Shown piece after piece: positions 24,927 through 34,304 of a stretch of DNA of 64,000 nt. The stretch covers positions 31,477 to 95,476 of the forward strand of contig CAYFMN010000018.1 of NCBI GenBank assembly GCA_964344185.1, in the 5' to 3' direction. Source of the stretch: JAJDAT01 sp964344185. GTDB taxonomy: Bacteria; Nitrospinota; Nitrospinia; Nitrospinales; JAJDAT01. Under the pieces are notes generated by a model. The model was not told the origin of the DNA. It worked only from the letters and a program-made list of their open reading frames with translations, and did no database searches. Made by a program: the position numbers and the translations under genes. How positions within the stretch are numbered: position 1 is the stretch's first letter; every line of letters begins with the position of its first letter.

Positions 24927-25040
24927 CAACGGTGAAATGAGGCAAGGAGATGGGGGTTCACCTATTGGCTTGTCAACCCTGACTGGAAATTCAAACGATT
25001 TATCGGTAAAACAGGTTATAACGGTTCGCTCAATAATTTG

Positions 25041-25141
25041 AAAGAACCTCTAATAATTGGCATTTTTACTGATTTGCTATCGCCTAGCCCATGAATTTAA
25101 GGACTTGGCTCCTGGCAAATCTGAATTTAAGAGGTTCCCTT
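25041..25141. repeat. MITE-like repeat, copy D
   Basis: About 101 bp. The left end is AAAGAACCTCTAATAATTGG and the right end AATTTAAGAGGTTCCCTT. The core has CATTTTTACTGATTTGCTAT and CGCCTAGCCC. It is nearly identical to copy C in the core. Confidence 0.75.
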
Positions 25142-25169
25142 GAGCGTCCATTATTTGGCTATTAAAAGC

Positions 25170-25403
25170 TTAAAACCCATTTTTGGTTTCAAAACTAATG
25201 CGCGCGACTCTTTTACGCAATGAAGCTTGCCTTTGATACTGGCTCACTTTATTTTGCATTTTATCGCTTTTGTGTTTTTGCATTTTTCCGATTTGTCGGC
25301 TAATGGATTTGCCTAACGGGCTGGGACCGGAAAAACAAGCGGCGGCGATTAATAATATGGCGAGTACAGCTATTACCATTCCTTGAATTGTGTCTTGACT
25401 CAT
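25170..25403 (-). CDS. Small single-span membrane protein with basic tail
   Basis: 77 aa from ATG 25403, which has an excellent ribosome binding site (AAGGAGGGCAAAATG); the frame is open 20 codons further but without support. One membrane helix (GMVIAVLAILLIAAACF) is followed by a strongly basic, glutamine-rich cytoplasmic tail (KSISRQIGKMQKHKSDKMQN). The family is not recognised. It stands alone between MITE copy D and aspS. Confidence 0.7.
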   Translation of the reverse strand: MSQDTIQGMVIAVLAILLIAAACFSGPSPLGKSISRQIGKMQKHKSDKMQNKVSQYQRQASLRKRVARISFETKNGF

Positions 25404-25660
25404 TTTGCCCTCCTTGGCAAAGGTTAAACTTAATATCTTTATCGGGTTTGATCGATAGAGCATTAGCTCACAAAGCCTTAAAAATGGCCTTGAAAAGCGC
25501 TTTCGTGGTTAAGGAGGGAAAATTCAACCGCTTTCAATAACACAAAAATTTAATTTTTTTTGATTAGGAACTAAATTTTGAGAAGGGGTTTCAAAAAGAA
25601 ACTTTTTATCGGAACTTCATCCAACTAAAGGCAAGGAACAAGCGAAAAGAAAATACAATA

Positions 25661-27445
25661 TTAAGAAAGATCAAATTTGAGCTTCAACTCTTTCAGTTGT
25701 TTTGAATCCACTTCTGAAGGAGCTTGAGTCATCAAACATGTCGCTTTTTGGGTCTTTGGAAACGCTATGACGTCGCGAATAGAATTCGTTTGCGCAAGCA
25801 ACATGACCATACGATCCAGTCCCAAGGCTATTCCTCCATGCGGGGGAGCTCCGTATTGAAGAGCGTCCAGCAAAAAGCCAAATTTTGATTGCGCTTCTTC
25901 CTCTCCAATACCCAGTAATTCAAACATTTTTGTTTGAATCTCATTTTGATGAATCCGAATACTGCCGCCTCCAATTTCGTTTCCATTCAACACAAGATCG
26001 TAAGCGCGAGCGCGCATGGTTTCTGGAGACGATTTAAATTTATCCAAGTCTTCTTCAAGCGGGGCAGTAAACGGATGATGCATGGCGGCAAACCGTTTTT
26101 CCTTTTCGTCATAATCCACTAACGGAAATTCCGTAACCCAAAGGAATTTATTTTGCTTTTCATCGATCAATCCTAGTTGTTTTCCAAGAGATAATCGAAT
26201 ATTTGCCAATGCATCGGCGACAATTTTTGGTTTGTCGGCGACGAATACCAACGTATCGCCAGGTTTGCCGTCCATTTTTGAAATTATGTCGGCAATCATT
26301 TCTTTTGAAAAGAATTTTGTAATTGGAGACTGTAAGTCGTTTGGATCGTCTGGATTGATTTTTATCCACGCCATTCCCTTGGCGCCATAAACGTTTGCCA
26401 ACTTGATAAGATCGTCCAACGCTTTTCTCGATAAAGCTTGAGAGCTATTTTTTACATTGATAGATTTTACCTGACCTCCATCCTTAAGAACTTGGGCGAA
26501 TACTTTAAAATCCGTTCCACGAACCGTCTCGGTTAAGTCGATAAGTTCCAATCCAAAACGCATATCGGGTTTGTCGGAACCAAAGCGGTCCATCGCTTCC
26601 CTATATGTAAGTTTAGGAAAAGGCGTTTCTATTGTTTCTCCTAAAACTTGCTTATAAATTTCCGAGAAAGCTTCCTCCATCAACTTATAAATATCATCTT
26701 CTTCTATAAACGACATTTCCATATCGACTTGAGTAAACTCCGGTTGGCGATCATTACGCAGGTCTTCGTCTCGAAAACACTTCACAATTTGAAAATAGCG
26801 ATCAAACCCGCTCACCATAAGAATTTGTTTAAAAATTTGAGGCGATTGCGGCAACGCATAAAAGTTTTGTGGGTTTAATCTACTCGGCACCAAGTAATCT
26901 CTAGCGCCTTCGGGCGTGCTGCGAGTGAGCATGGGGGTCTCAAGTTCGGTAAATTCGTTTTTGTGAAGCACATCTCGCATAATCCGAGTAATGTCATAAC
27001 GCAGCTTCATATTCTTTTGCAAACTCGGACTTCTCAAATCAAGATATCGGTATTTCAGTTTTTTAGATTCTTCAACCGCTTCCCCTTCCCATATATCGTA
27101 GGGGGGAGTCTTGGAAACGTTTAGAATTTTCAACTCACTGACGTAAACTTCAATTTTCCCAGTTTTTAGCTTTGGGTTTTCCATTCCATCCGGTCTTGCT
27201 CTTACTTTACCTCTAACTCCAATGACGTAATTTCCGCGAATATTATGAGCCTGCTCATGCGCGATTGCGTCGATTTCTGGATTCAATACAACTTGAGTGA
27301 TTCCATGTTTATCCCACAAATCAACAAAAATTAATCCGCCATGATCTCGCCGAGTATGTACCCACCCACACAAAGTCACTTCTTGCCCGATATGCTCTGC
27401 CGAAAGATCGTTGCATCGGTGCGTTCTATTTAAAATCGTCGTCAT
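25661..27445 (-). CDS. aspS: Aspartyl-tRNA synthetase (bacterial type)
   Basis: Charges tRNA-Asp. 594 aa with the bacterial layout: an N-terminal anticodon-binding OB fold (CGWVHTRRDHGGLIFVDLWD), then a class II catalytic core with motif 2 (FRDEDLRNDRQPEFTQVDME). The bacterial GAD insertion domain (about 290-415) follows, and then motif 3 (GGIALGLDRMVMLLA). Many bacteria outside the enterics use this enzyme for both Asp and Asn tRNA; which applies here cannot be told. It is monocistronic on the minus strand. Confidence 0.97.
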   Translation of the reverse strand: MTTILNRTHRCNDLSAEHIGQEVTLCGWVHTRRDHGGLIFVDLWDKHGITQVVLNPEIDAIAHEQAHNIRGNYVIGVRGKVRARPDGMENPKLKTGKIEVYVSELKILNVSKTPPYDIWEGEAVEESKKLKYRYLDLRSPSLQKNMKLRYDITRIMRDVLHKNEFTELETPMLTRSTPEGARDYLVPSRLNPQNFYALPQSPQIFKQILMVSGFDRYFQIVKCFRDEDLRNDRQPEFTQVDMEMSFIEEDDIYKLMEEAFSEIYKQVLGETIETPFPKLTYREAMDRFGSDKPDMRFGLELIDLTETVRGTDFKVFAQVLKDGGQVKSINVKNSSQALSRKALDDLIKLANVYGAKGMAWIKINPDDPNDLQSPITKFFSKEMIADIISKMDGKPGDTLVFVADKPKIVADALANIRLSLGKQLGLIDEKQNKFLWVTEFPLVDYDEKEKRFAAMHHPFTAPLEEDLDKFKSSPETMRARAYDLVLNGNEIGGGSIRIHQNEIQTKMFELLGIGEEEAQSKFGFLLDALQYGAPPHGGIALGLDRMVMLLAQTNSIRDVIAFPKTQKATCLMTQAPSEVDSKQLKELKLKFDLS

Positions 27446-27584
27446 TCTAAAAATCCATCAATATATTTTCGAGTTAGAAAACAAAGAAAAGCCTAATTTT
27501 CAAAGAGTTCTGCCTAGGCAAGAGAATCCAGTACTATACTAGAATAGGATAAATCTTTCAAGGTTGGGGACATCTTCCTGGAAG

Positions 27585-28985
27585 TTATTTTTGTTCTTCC
27601 GCTTCTTGGGCGGCCGCCTCGGCGGCGGCTTCCGCAGCTTTCTTAGCCTTTTTCTCGGCTTCTTTTTGCTTCTTTTCTTCTTCCATCTTTTTCTTTAAGA
27701 TTTCGTTTTCCGTTACCATAAACGGTTTTATCTTAATTGCCGTTGGCGTATTCACGGTATGGCATGATCGCGCGCAAACGCCACACCCTGTGCAAACATC
27801 CTTATGGATAATCGGCTTCATATCTCTTTGAGTAATTGCCCCTGGAACAGGACAATCGATAACGCATTGCTGGCAAAAAATATTGGAATATGCTTTGCAG
27901 TTTTTCTTATTCAGTATGGCGTATCCCATATTGACGTCTTCCCGTTCAACGGGCAACAAAGCGTTATCTTCGCAAGCGGGGATGCATGGGAGATCGTCGC
28001 ACATAACGCATGGAGTTTTAATAGGATCTATATAGGGAGTTCCCATAACTAAAAATCCCATGGACTTTGGAGCTTTGCGGATTGCGTCTTTGGGGCAAGC
28101 ATGTATGCAAGCGTCGCATCTGGTGCAAGCTTGCAGGAAGTGTCTTTCAGAAATAGCGCCTGGCGGTCGAATAAGCGGAACACGCTTCGTTATCTTGTCG
28201 ACAGCTTCGTTAACGGTATCTATTTTCTTGGAAACAGAATCGACCGCAGGTTTAGCGAAGTAATGAATTCCCTGTCGTAAAAGATTCCTTCGATCCAGTT
28301 CTTTATCTTCAGGGTCTTCTTCGTCTTCGTCAAAAATTTTTGAAAAAAAAGAATTATCTTTTTGCGGAACTGGCTCAGGATCGTCCTCCTTTTGAACCAT
28401 ACGAACTTCAACTTTAAATTCTTCTTCCTCTTCTTGCGTAACGCTCTCTTCCTCTGCATTAGCGCCATCGCTGGCCGATGCGTTGGCGGTGGCAACTTCG
28501 GTCGAAATTACCTCTGTTGGCTTAACTCCAAACAACGATTTTATCCAATTCCAGACTCTTCTAAAAAATCCTGGTTTAGGGACCTCAGCCAATACCGTTT
28601 CTTCTTCGACTGTTTCAGGCGTCTCTACGGCTTCTTCAACCTCAGCGGCCCCAACTTCTTCACCCAAATCCTTTTTCTTTGAGGATTTCTTCTTTTTTTT
28701 CTTTTTCTTTTTTACTTTGGCAGGTTTATTTTCTTCCGCATATTGTTTAACATTCATAAAACCAAATAAATCTCTTCGCGAAAGATCCTCTTTTGGCTCT
28801 TCTACCTGGGGCTGTTCTGTAATAGTTTCTTTATCTAAACTGAGAGGGCTGGAAACTTTTCCAGACTTTATTGAAGAGTCGTTACCGCGTTGATCTGCAG
28901 CAATGTGTTCCTCTCCCATTTTTATTTTGGGAGGAACCTTCTTATTTTTAAATGTTTCTTTCGCTAACTTATATCTTAACGACAT
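27585..28985 (-). CDS. NapG/MauM-like polyferredoxin with four [4Fe-4S] motifs and long charged extension
   Basis: 466 aa. The C-terminal half (about 280-415) has four cysteine groups typical of NapG/MauM electron-transfer proteins: CTRCDACIHACP, CVMCDDLPCIPAC, CKAYSNIFCQQCVIDCP and CTGCGVCARSC. The N-terminal 270 residues are unusual. There is a lysine run at 92-100, acidic stretches, and two arginine pairs (SRRDLFGF at 70, DRRNLLRQG at 232) resembling the start of Tat signals but without a hydrophobic segment. The tail is Ala/Lys/Glu-rich. It probably carries electrons in the cytoplasm or at the membrane face; the partner redox enzyme is not in the window. The 164-aa acidic protein upstream may be co-transcribed. 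Confidence 0.85.
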   Translation of the reverse strand: MSLRYKLAKETFKNKKVPPKIKMGEEHIAADQRGNDSSIKSGKVSSPLSLDKETITEQPQVEEPKEDLSRRDLFGFMNVKQYAEENKPAKVKKKKKKKKKSSKKKDLGEEVGAAEVEEAVETPETVEEETVLAEVPKPGFFRRVWNWIKSLFGVKPTEVISTEVATANASASDGANAEEESVTQEEEEEFKVEVRMVQKEDDPEPVPQKDNSFFSKIFDEDEEDPEDKELDRRNLLRQGIHYFAKPAVDSVSKKIDTVNEAVDKITKRVPLIRPPGAISERHFLQACTRCDACIHACPKDAIRKAPKSMGFLVMGTPYIDPIKTPCVMCDDLPCIPACEDNALLPVEREDVNMGYAILNKKNCKAYSNIFCQQCVIDCPVPGAITQRDMKPIIHKDVCTGCGVCARSCHTVNTPTAIKIKPFMVTENEILKKKMEEEKKQKEAEKKAKKAAEAAAEAAAQEAEEQK

Positions 28986-29070
28986 GTTCTCTATTTATTC
29001 CTTAACGAAGACCTAAATCGCCTTCTAAATACGCTTTCCTAAATAACGGCTTTTAAAGAAAACTCAATAA

Positions 29071-29565
29071 TCACGCCCAACCAAATTCGTCCGCAATATT
29101 TTTAAAATCGTACCAATTCTGGGCGTCCGAATTTTGCAGCATATAGTCGTCTGAAGCCATTACCAAAGGGTGACCTTTATTAATGAAGGAATTTGCCGAG
29201 GGGAACCTAAGCAAAAATACGGTTACGCTGATGCGCCCTAATTCCAACATTTCTTTGTTTTCCGTAATTTTTTTTAAGACCTCTTCCGCATTGTCTGGAG
29301 TTATCGATTGGAACATTTGAGCGGTCAGGTCTTCCAACTCGGGATGATCATCGCAAATTCTAGCCGCTTTTGCTTGCAGTTCCAGGATTTTTTGAAAATC
29401 CTCTTCGTCATATTCCCCTTCCATTTTGCCTTGATCCCAAGCGGAGCCATCGGAAGTTCTTTTCCCAGGTTCGTCTTGACGTTCGGTAGTTTCGCAAAAT
29501 GCTAGATTTGCTTCATCTAATAAAATTTTTGCCTTTATTTCGGCGCTAGTTTCTTCTGCAGGCAT
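29071..29565 (-). CDS. Acidic cytoplasmic protein, unknown function
   Basis: 164 aa, rich in Glu/Asp, with no signal peptide or membrane segment. The middle (EEDFQKILELQAKAARICDD) is helical. The second half (ISVTVFLLRFPSANSFINKG, QNWYDFKNIADEFGWA) looks like a small folded domain. I do not recognise a family. It lies 85 bases upstream of the polyferredoxin gene on the same strand, so a shared transcript and a role as assembly partner are possible. The 331-bp gap to its right holds no convincing gene. Confidence 0.6.
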   Translation of the reverse strand: MPAEETSAEIKAKILLDEANLAFCETTERQDEPGKRTSDGSAWDQGKMEGEYDEEDFQKILELQAKAARICDDHPELEDLTAQMFQSITPDNAEEVLKKITENKEMLELGRISVTVFLLRFPSANSFINKGHPLVMASDDYMLQNSDAQNWYDFKNIADEFGWA

Positions 29566-29896
29566 GAGTATTTATATTTCCTTTTGAAAAGTGGATGCTT
29601 TATAGGATCATAGGCAAAGCTCCCACAACCCGTAACTTCGGTCGCCAGATATATAGTTTCCAGAAGCCGTAAAATTATTTAAATGATTGATACATATTAT
29701 AGTTCGACAAACTAATGGAATCCACTGTGAACCCATTATTTTTACAATATTTGAGATTTCCGCTAAAACTTTTGTAAGATGGTTTTCGAAATATTAATGG
29801 TATGGTACCATAAAAAACTCCCATAATTGCCAAATCAACCGCGCTGGTTAGATTTCGGTCATTGGGATAGCCCAATTTTAACTGTCTAAAAATCAA

Positions 29897-31735
29897 ATGG
29901 TTTCGAACGACAAAAATAAAGTGATGCTGCTGTTTCCTCCCGAATGGGTTCCAACAGCTCCCTATTTAGCGTTGCCAACTTTAACGGCTGTTTTAAGGCA
30001 AAACGGCGTCGAAGTAATTCAAAAAGACGTCAACGTAGAAATGTTCGACCATTTCTTTACCCGAGAATTCTTAGAATTCGTTATGGGGCGCATTAATGAA
30101 AACCTAAAGGACCTGCGATTTAAGGAACGGCTGGGCACCATAACAGAAGAAGAGCAGGAACTGAGCAAAATGCTCTACCAATATACCTTTTTGGACCTTC
30201 GGCACCACGCTAAAAAGGTAGGTCGCGCTAAAGAAATCATTCGCTCACAAGAGTTTTACGAAATAGATAAAGCGGAATGGGCGCTGAACGCGTTTAGGGA
30301 AGTAATGGAATTTATTTCCATTTCTTATTATCCCGCAAGCATTAATTTTTATCCGGTAGAAAGTAATTTGAATATCTACCGTCCCTGGGTCTCTGACGAT
30401 CTGCTAAAAGCTCCCGACGACGAAAAAGTTAATATCTATATTGACCTGTGTAAGCAACTGGTGTTTCCAGCGGTGGAAAAAGAAAAACCAGACTTGATTG
30501 GAATCACATTGGGAACTCCCGTTCAACTGATGTCGGGCATGACTTTTGCCAAATTATTGAAACGACAATTTCCGGATATTCATATCACAGTCGGCGGTAA
30601 CATTGTCACCCGATTAAAAGAAGAGTTTGGGAACAAAAAAGAATTTTTCGACCAATCGTTCGATTCGTTTATTTGTTATGAAGGAGAACACGCGCTAGTT
30701 GAACTTGTAGAAGCGCTTAAAGGAAAACGGGAAATGTCGAACGTCTCGAACCTAACTTGGCGCGAACCTGGCGGACGAATTCGGAGAAACGATAAGCTAC
30801 ACCAAGAAAACGTATCCGAAGCTCCCATACCCGATTTTGACGGGTTACCGTTCGATAAATATTTTGCCCCAGAAATGATACTGCCTTATTTGGGAACGCG
30901 AGGATGTTACTGGGGCAAATGTACTTTTTGCGATCACGGCGCGGGTTATATAGATCAATATAGAGCAAAACACGCAGATCAAATTGTGGACGAATTGGCG
31001 CAAATTCAAGCAAAATACAAAAACAAACATTTCCTTTTCACTGACGAGTCATTTCCACCCGCGTTATTTATAAAACTGCCGGACTTAATTATAGAACGCG
31101 GATTGGACTTTTACTGGACAACGCTCATTCGATTTGAAAGCCAATTGATCGAACCTGAAATTTGGGACAAGGCCGCTAAATCCGGATGTCGATCTTTATA
31201 TTTTGGACTGGAGTCGGCCAACGAGCGAATAATTAAATTAGTCAAAAAAGACACTAAGATCGACGTGGCCATTAAAAACCTTAACGAAGCTAAACGAGTT
31301 GGAATCTGGAGTCACGTGATGGGTTTTTTTGGTTTTCCAAGCGAAACTCAGGAGGAAGCCGAAGACACGAGACGATTTCTTCTGGATTATAAAGACATCA
31401 TTCACTCAGTGGAAATGTATTTTTTCGTTTTATACAAAAACGCACCTGTATATAACGACATTCCGACATACAACATCACTGTCGAAAGCAATCCCGATCA
31501 CGATTTAGCGTTGGATTATTATTACACCCCGGATAGCGGACTGACTATCAACGACGCAATGAAACGTTATGAAGAATTTTACCAAAACGATTTCGAACCC
31601 TGGGCGCTTCGCCTAAACGCCCGCGAACATGTTTATCTATACATTACCCATTTTGGAACCAACAATTTACCGCAAATTTACGTAAAGAACCATCCTGACC
31701 ATGAGTCTATCCTCTCCCCCGAAGTGATGTTGTAG
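29897..31735 (+). CDS. B12-binding-domain radical SAM protein
   Basis: 612 aa. The N-terminal cobalamin-binding-type Rossmann domain (VMLLFPPEWVPTAPYLALPT; DLIGITLGTPVQL; ITVGGNIVTRL) is followed by a radical SAM barrel. The cluster motif is CYWGKCTFC (Cys337, Cys342, Cys345, spacing CX4CX2C instead of CX3CX2C). TDESFPP, FESQLIEPEIW and YFGLESANERI follow in the barrel. Members catalyse methylations and rearrangements on diverse substrates; the substrate here is unknown. It has no operon partners: an Xre regulator follows about 100 bases later. Confidence 0.88.
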   Translation: MVSNDKNKVMLLFPPEWVPTAPYLALPTLTAVLRQNGVEVIQKDVNVEMFDHFFTREFLEFVMGRINENLKDLRFKERLGTITEEEQELSKMLYQYTFLDLRHHAKKVGRAKEIIRSQEFYEIDKAEWALNAFREVMEFISISYYPASINFYPVESNLNIYRPWVSDDLLKAPDDEKVNIYIDLCKQLVFPAVEKEKPDLIGITLGTPVQLMSGMTFAKLLKRQFPDIHITVGGNIVTRLKEEFGNKKEFFDQSFDSFICYEGEHALVELVEALKGKREMSNVSNLTWREPGGRIRRNDKLHQENVSEAPIPDFDGLPFDKYFAPEMILPYLGTRGCYWGKCTFCDHGAGYIDQYRAKHADQIVDELAQIQAKYKNKHFLFTDESFPPALFIKLPDLIIERGLDFYWTTLIRFESQLIEPEIWDKAAKSGCRSLYFGLESANERIIKLVKKDTKIDVAIKNLNEAKRVGIWSHVMGFFGFPSETQEEAEDTRRFLLDYKDIIHSVEMYFFVLYKNAPVYNDIPTYNITVESNPDHDLALDYYYTPDSGLTINDAMKRYEEFYQNDFEPWALRLNAREHVYLYITHFGTNNLPQIYVKNHPDHESILSPEVML

Positions 31736-31840
31736 TTTCTATTTATCCGTCACCAAAACTAGATTCACACCTCTTGAAAATATTAGTTCATCACACTTTA
31801 ACTTCTGTTAAAATATCCAAACTATTTCAATAGGTGTGTC

Positions 31841-32206
31841 ATGACATTAGGGGAAAAAATAACCAAGTATCGCGAAAAGGTTTGCATGTCCAGAGAGGAG
31901 TTTGCAAATCGACTTGGATTAAGCGACGCGACAAGAGTCCAGCAGTGGGAAGAAAACATATCCTGCCCCGACCTTCTTCTTTTAGACGAGATGACAAAAG
32001 TTTTTGACGTGTCCAAAGATTGGTACATCATTAAAGACGAGGTATCGTTCCATGATTATTTGGACGAGGTTTTAGAGGCGAGAGAACTCATCACTTATAT
32101 CGCTTTCCACGGAGATAGACATTTTTTTGAGGAAGCGCTTAAAATCTTGAGAAAACTCAAAACCGAAGTCGTTAAAACTAATCAGGAAAAAACAAATAAA
32201 ACTTGA
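31841..32206 (+). CDS. Xre-family helix-turn-helix protein
   Basis: 121 aa. The N-terminal 65 residues form a Cro/CI helix-turn-helix (KITKYREKVCMSREEFANRL, VQQWEENISCPDLLLL, FDVSKDWYI). The C-terminal half (FHDYLDEVLEARELITYIAF and after) is helical and probably dimerises. The start has the upstream sequence AGGTGTGTC. The likely target is unknown; the radical SAM gene lies upstream on the same strand. Confidence 0.85.
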   Translation: MTLGEKITKYREKVCMSREEFANRLGLSDATRVQQWEENISCPDLLLLDEMTKVFDVSKDWYIIKDEVSFHDYLDEVLEARELITYIAFHGDRHFFEEALKILRKLKTEVVKTNQEKTNKT

Positions 32207-32213
32207 TTTGTTT

Positions 32214-33068
32214 TTAGAGCTTAGCTGATTTCAATTTCAAGACTTCTTGAGAACGAATTATGGGTTTAATAATTTGCTCTAAAACAAGATCCAAGATTTT
32301 CCTACTTCTTGCAACAACCAAGCCTTCATGAACGTCGGAAAATTGAAATGGTTGCCCGCTCCATCTGCTAAAAACACATCCGATTGTGGATACAAGCGCA
32401 ATCCCTGGAAGATGATCCCAAGGGTAAGTTCTTTTGAAAATCAGAAAATCTAATTCGCCAGTTAGTACGCGGTGGTAAACAATTATGGAAGGCTCGTCCG
32501 CGAAATCAATTTTTATATCAGACAATGCCGCGTTTATTTTTTGAACTTCTGAAAACCGGCGTAGCTTTCTTCCCACTTTTCCTGTAAACGGCCTTTTAAT
32601 TTGGCTTGATAACCCCAGAGGTTTGCCGTTTTCAGTTATGCCGCCCCCATTATGAAAAACTGTCAGCCTTCGTGAACATACTTCATATAACCAACTGGAA
32701 ATGATTTCTCCGGCAAAAATCAAACAAACCATAATGCCGAAACCTTCGATCCCAGCAACAAAATTATTCGTGCCGTCTATCGGGTCAACAACCCAAACGG
32801 GAGACTCGTTTTGATTAAGATAATCAAGGATCTCTGGTTTTTCCGTAAAAAGTTCTTCGCCGATAAAAAAACTGTTGGGGAGTATGGACAAAAATCTTTT
32901 TTGTAAAAGTCGCTCTGCTTCTTTATCCGCAATGGAAACAGGATCCGATTTCGAATCCTTAAATGAAACGTCCCCTTCGCGCAAATTATTAAAGTACGGA
33001 TAAATGCATTTGGCTCCAACGTTTTTTATCAGATTTTCTATATCGTCTTTTTGACGCTGATTGAGCAT
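32214..33068 (-). CDS. Inositol monophosphatase-family phosphatase
   Basis: 284 aa. Metal-site motifs are present: GEE (FFIGEELF), the signature WVVDPIDGTNNFVAG, and the third-metal motif YPWDHLPG. This lithium-sensitive family includes SuhB, CysQ and sugar phosphatases; the divergent substrate loop prevents naming the substrate. The ROK kinase gene is 42 bases upstream on the same strand, so a shared transcript and a link to sugar phosphates are likely. Confidence 0.9.
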   Translation of the reverse strand: MLNQRQKDDIENLIKNVGAKCIYPYFNNLREGDVSFKDSKSDPVSIADKEAERLLQKRFLSILPNSFFIGEELFTEKPEILDYLNQNESPVWVVDPIDGTNNFVAGIEGFGIMVCLIFAGEIISSWLYEVCSRRLTVFHNGGGITENGKPLGLSSQIKRPFTGKVGRKLRRFSEVQKINAALSDIKIDFADEPSIIVYHRVLTGELDFLIFKRTYPWDHLPGIALVSTIGCVFSRWSGQPFQFSDVHEGLVVARSRKILDLVLEQIIKPIIRSQEVLKLKSAKL

Positions 33069-33109
33069 TCTTATTTGCCGATTAATAAAATTTATTAAAA
33101 TCTAAAGAT

Positions 33110-34054
33110 TTAAATTAAGCGGAGTTTGTCTTCGAAGAGTTTGTTGGTAGATTCTTTTAACCAACTCAACGCTCTGTAATAAGCGCCGTACATACCGATG
33201 TCTCCTCCAATCAGGGTTGGTTCAACATCGGGAATGGTTTGTACAAGCGTGTATTTGGCGATATCCTCTTTACTTGGAATAATGCGATCAAACTGCTTCA
33301 TCCCTACCGATCCCATGATCACTATCTTTTCCGGGTCGTAGGCGTTCACTAAAATTCCAAACCCATGCGCATTATAGTTTTTTACTTTCTCAATTAATTT
33401 ATCATGAGCCGGATCTTCAAATAATTGCGCTACTTCTATATCTATTCTTAGCTTTTCCAAAGTAAACTTGATTCCATCTCCTGAAGCTTGCGCTCCCCAA
33501 CATCCTGAGTGTCCTTGGCAAGGATTAGCAAGTTCAGAATCTTTTTCTATAACCGAGTGGCCTATTTCCGTTTTCCTATTATATATTTCGCCGTTGACTA
33601 CTAGCCCCACGCCTATCCCTGTGCTAATCGTAACCAGGCAAAAGTTTTTAGTTTTTTTACCAACTCCCATGGCTAATTCCGCATTCACCGCCATGTTCAT
33701 ATCGTTTTCAAGCAAAACTGGGATATTAAAATAATCTTTTAAACGATGTGGAAAGTTTACGCGCTCTTCAATTTCTAAGGGTTTGGCACCAAACATGATA
33801 TCGCCTTCGACCGGTCCTGGAACTCCTATCGATATCGCTTTTATATTTTTAACATCTATATCCGATTCTCGCTTGCGGATGTATTCTGAAATCCATTTGA
33901 TTTGATCAACCAATCCGTCCACGTCGTTTTTTTTTGAAGATTCTATACAAACCGATCCTTTTATTTTTCCATCTTCAATTAACGCTCCTCTAATGTTTGT
34001 GCCTCCGATGTCGAAGCATTCAATAATGGTTGGAGATTTTTGATCGTCTTGCAT
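33110..34054 (-). CDS. ROK-family protein (sugar kinase-like)
   Basis: 314 aa. The ATP-binding start FDIGGTNIRGALIEDGKI, the second phosphate loop STGIGVGLVVNGEIYN and GHSVIEKD are typical of ROK glucokinases. The zinc motif normally CxCGxxGCxE reads CQGHSGCWG here: the first cysteine is missing, there is one extra residue, and the glutamate is lost. Zinc binding and the usual sugar-contact glutamate are therefore uncertain. No DNA-binding domain is present, so it is not a repressor. It is likely co-transcribed with the IMPase-type phosphatase downstream. Confidence 0.88.
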   Translation of the reverse strand: MQDDQKSPTIIECFDIGGTNIRGALIEDGKIKGSVCIESSKKNDVDGLVDQIKWISEYIRKRESDIDVKNIKAISIGVPGPVEGDIMFGAKPLEIEERVNFPHRLKDYFNIPVLLENDMNMAVNAELAMGVGKKTKNFCLVTISTGIGVGLVVNGEIYNRKTEIGHSVIEKDSELANPCQGHSGCWGAQASGDGIKFTLEKLRIDIEVAQLFEDPAHDKLIEKVKNYNAHGFGILVNAYDPEKIVIMGSVGMKQFDRIIPSKEDIAKYTLVQTIPDVEPTLIGGDIGMYGAYYRALSWLKESTNKLFEDKLRLI

Positions 34055-34139
34055 AGCGTTGGTCTGTGGAAAAACAGTGAAACGGTTGTTTGAAACGTTT
34101 ATCTAATATACAGGAGATTGTGGAAAATTTGAGTTAGAT

Positions 34140-34255
34140 TCTTTAAAGGTACATGCTCCCGTGGAGCATAGATTCCTCCATACTTCGACTACGCTCAGCA
34201 CAGGCTTTGGTCGGAATGACTATTTAATCAAGGCGAGATCCTTCATAAAAATCAC
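34140..34255. repeat. Dispersed intergenic repeat block
   Basis: Contains CATGCTCCCGTGGAGCATAG (short hairpin), CTTCGACTACGCTCAGCACA and GGCGAGATCCTTC. These words belong to the same dispersed families found at 3895, 7120 and 35315. It is non-coding, between the ROK and msrP genes. Confidence 0.5.
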
Positions 34256-34304
34256 TTTTATTTTAGCCACAGAAAGCACAGAACGACAATTTATTGATTT
34301 CTGA

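Noticed and set aside
29675..29896. 73-codon minus-strand frame next to the radical SAM gene
   Set aside because: No ribosome binding site or family features; it occupies what should be the promoter region of the radical SAM gene.
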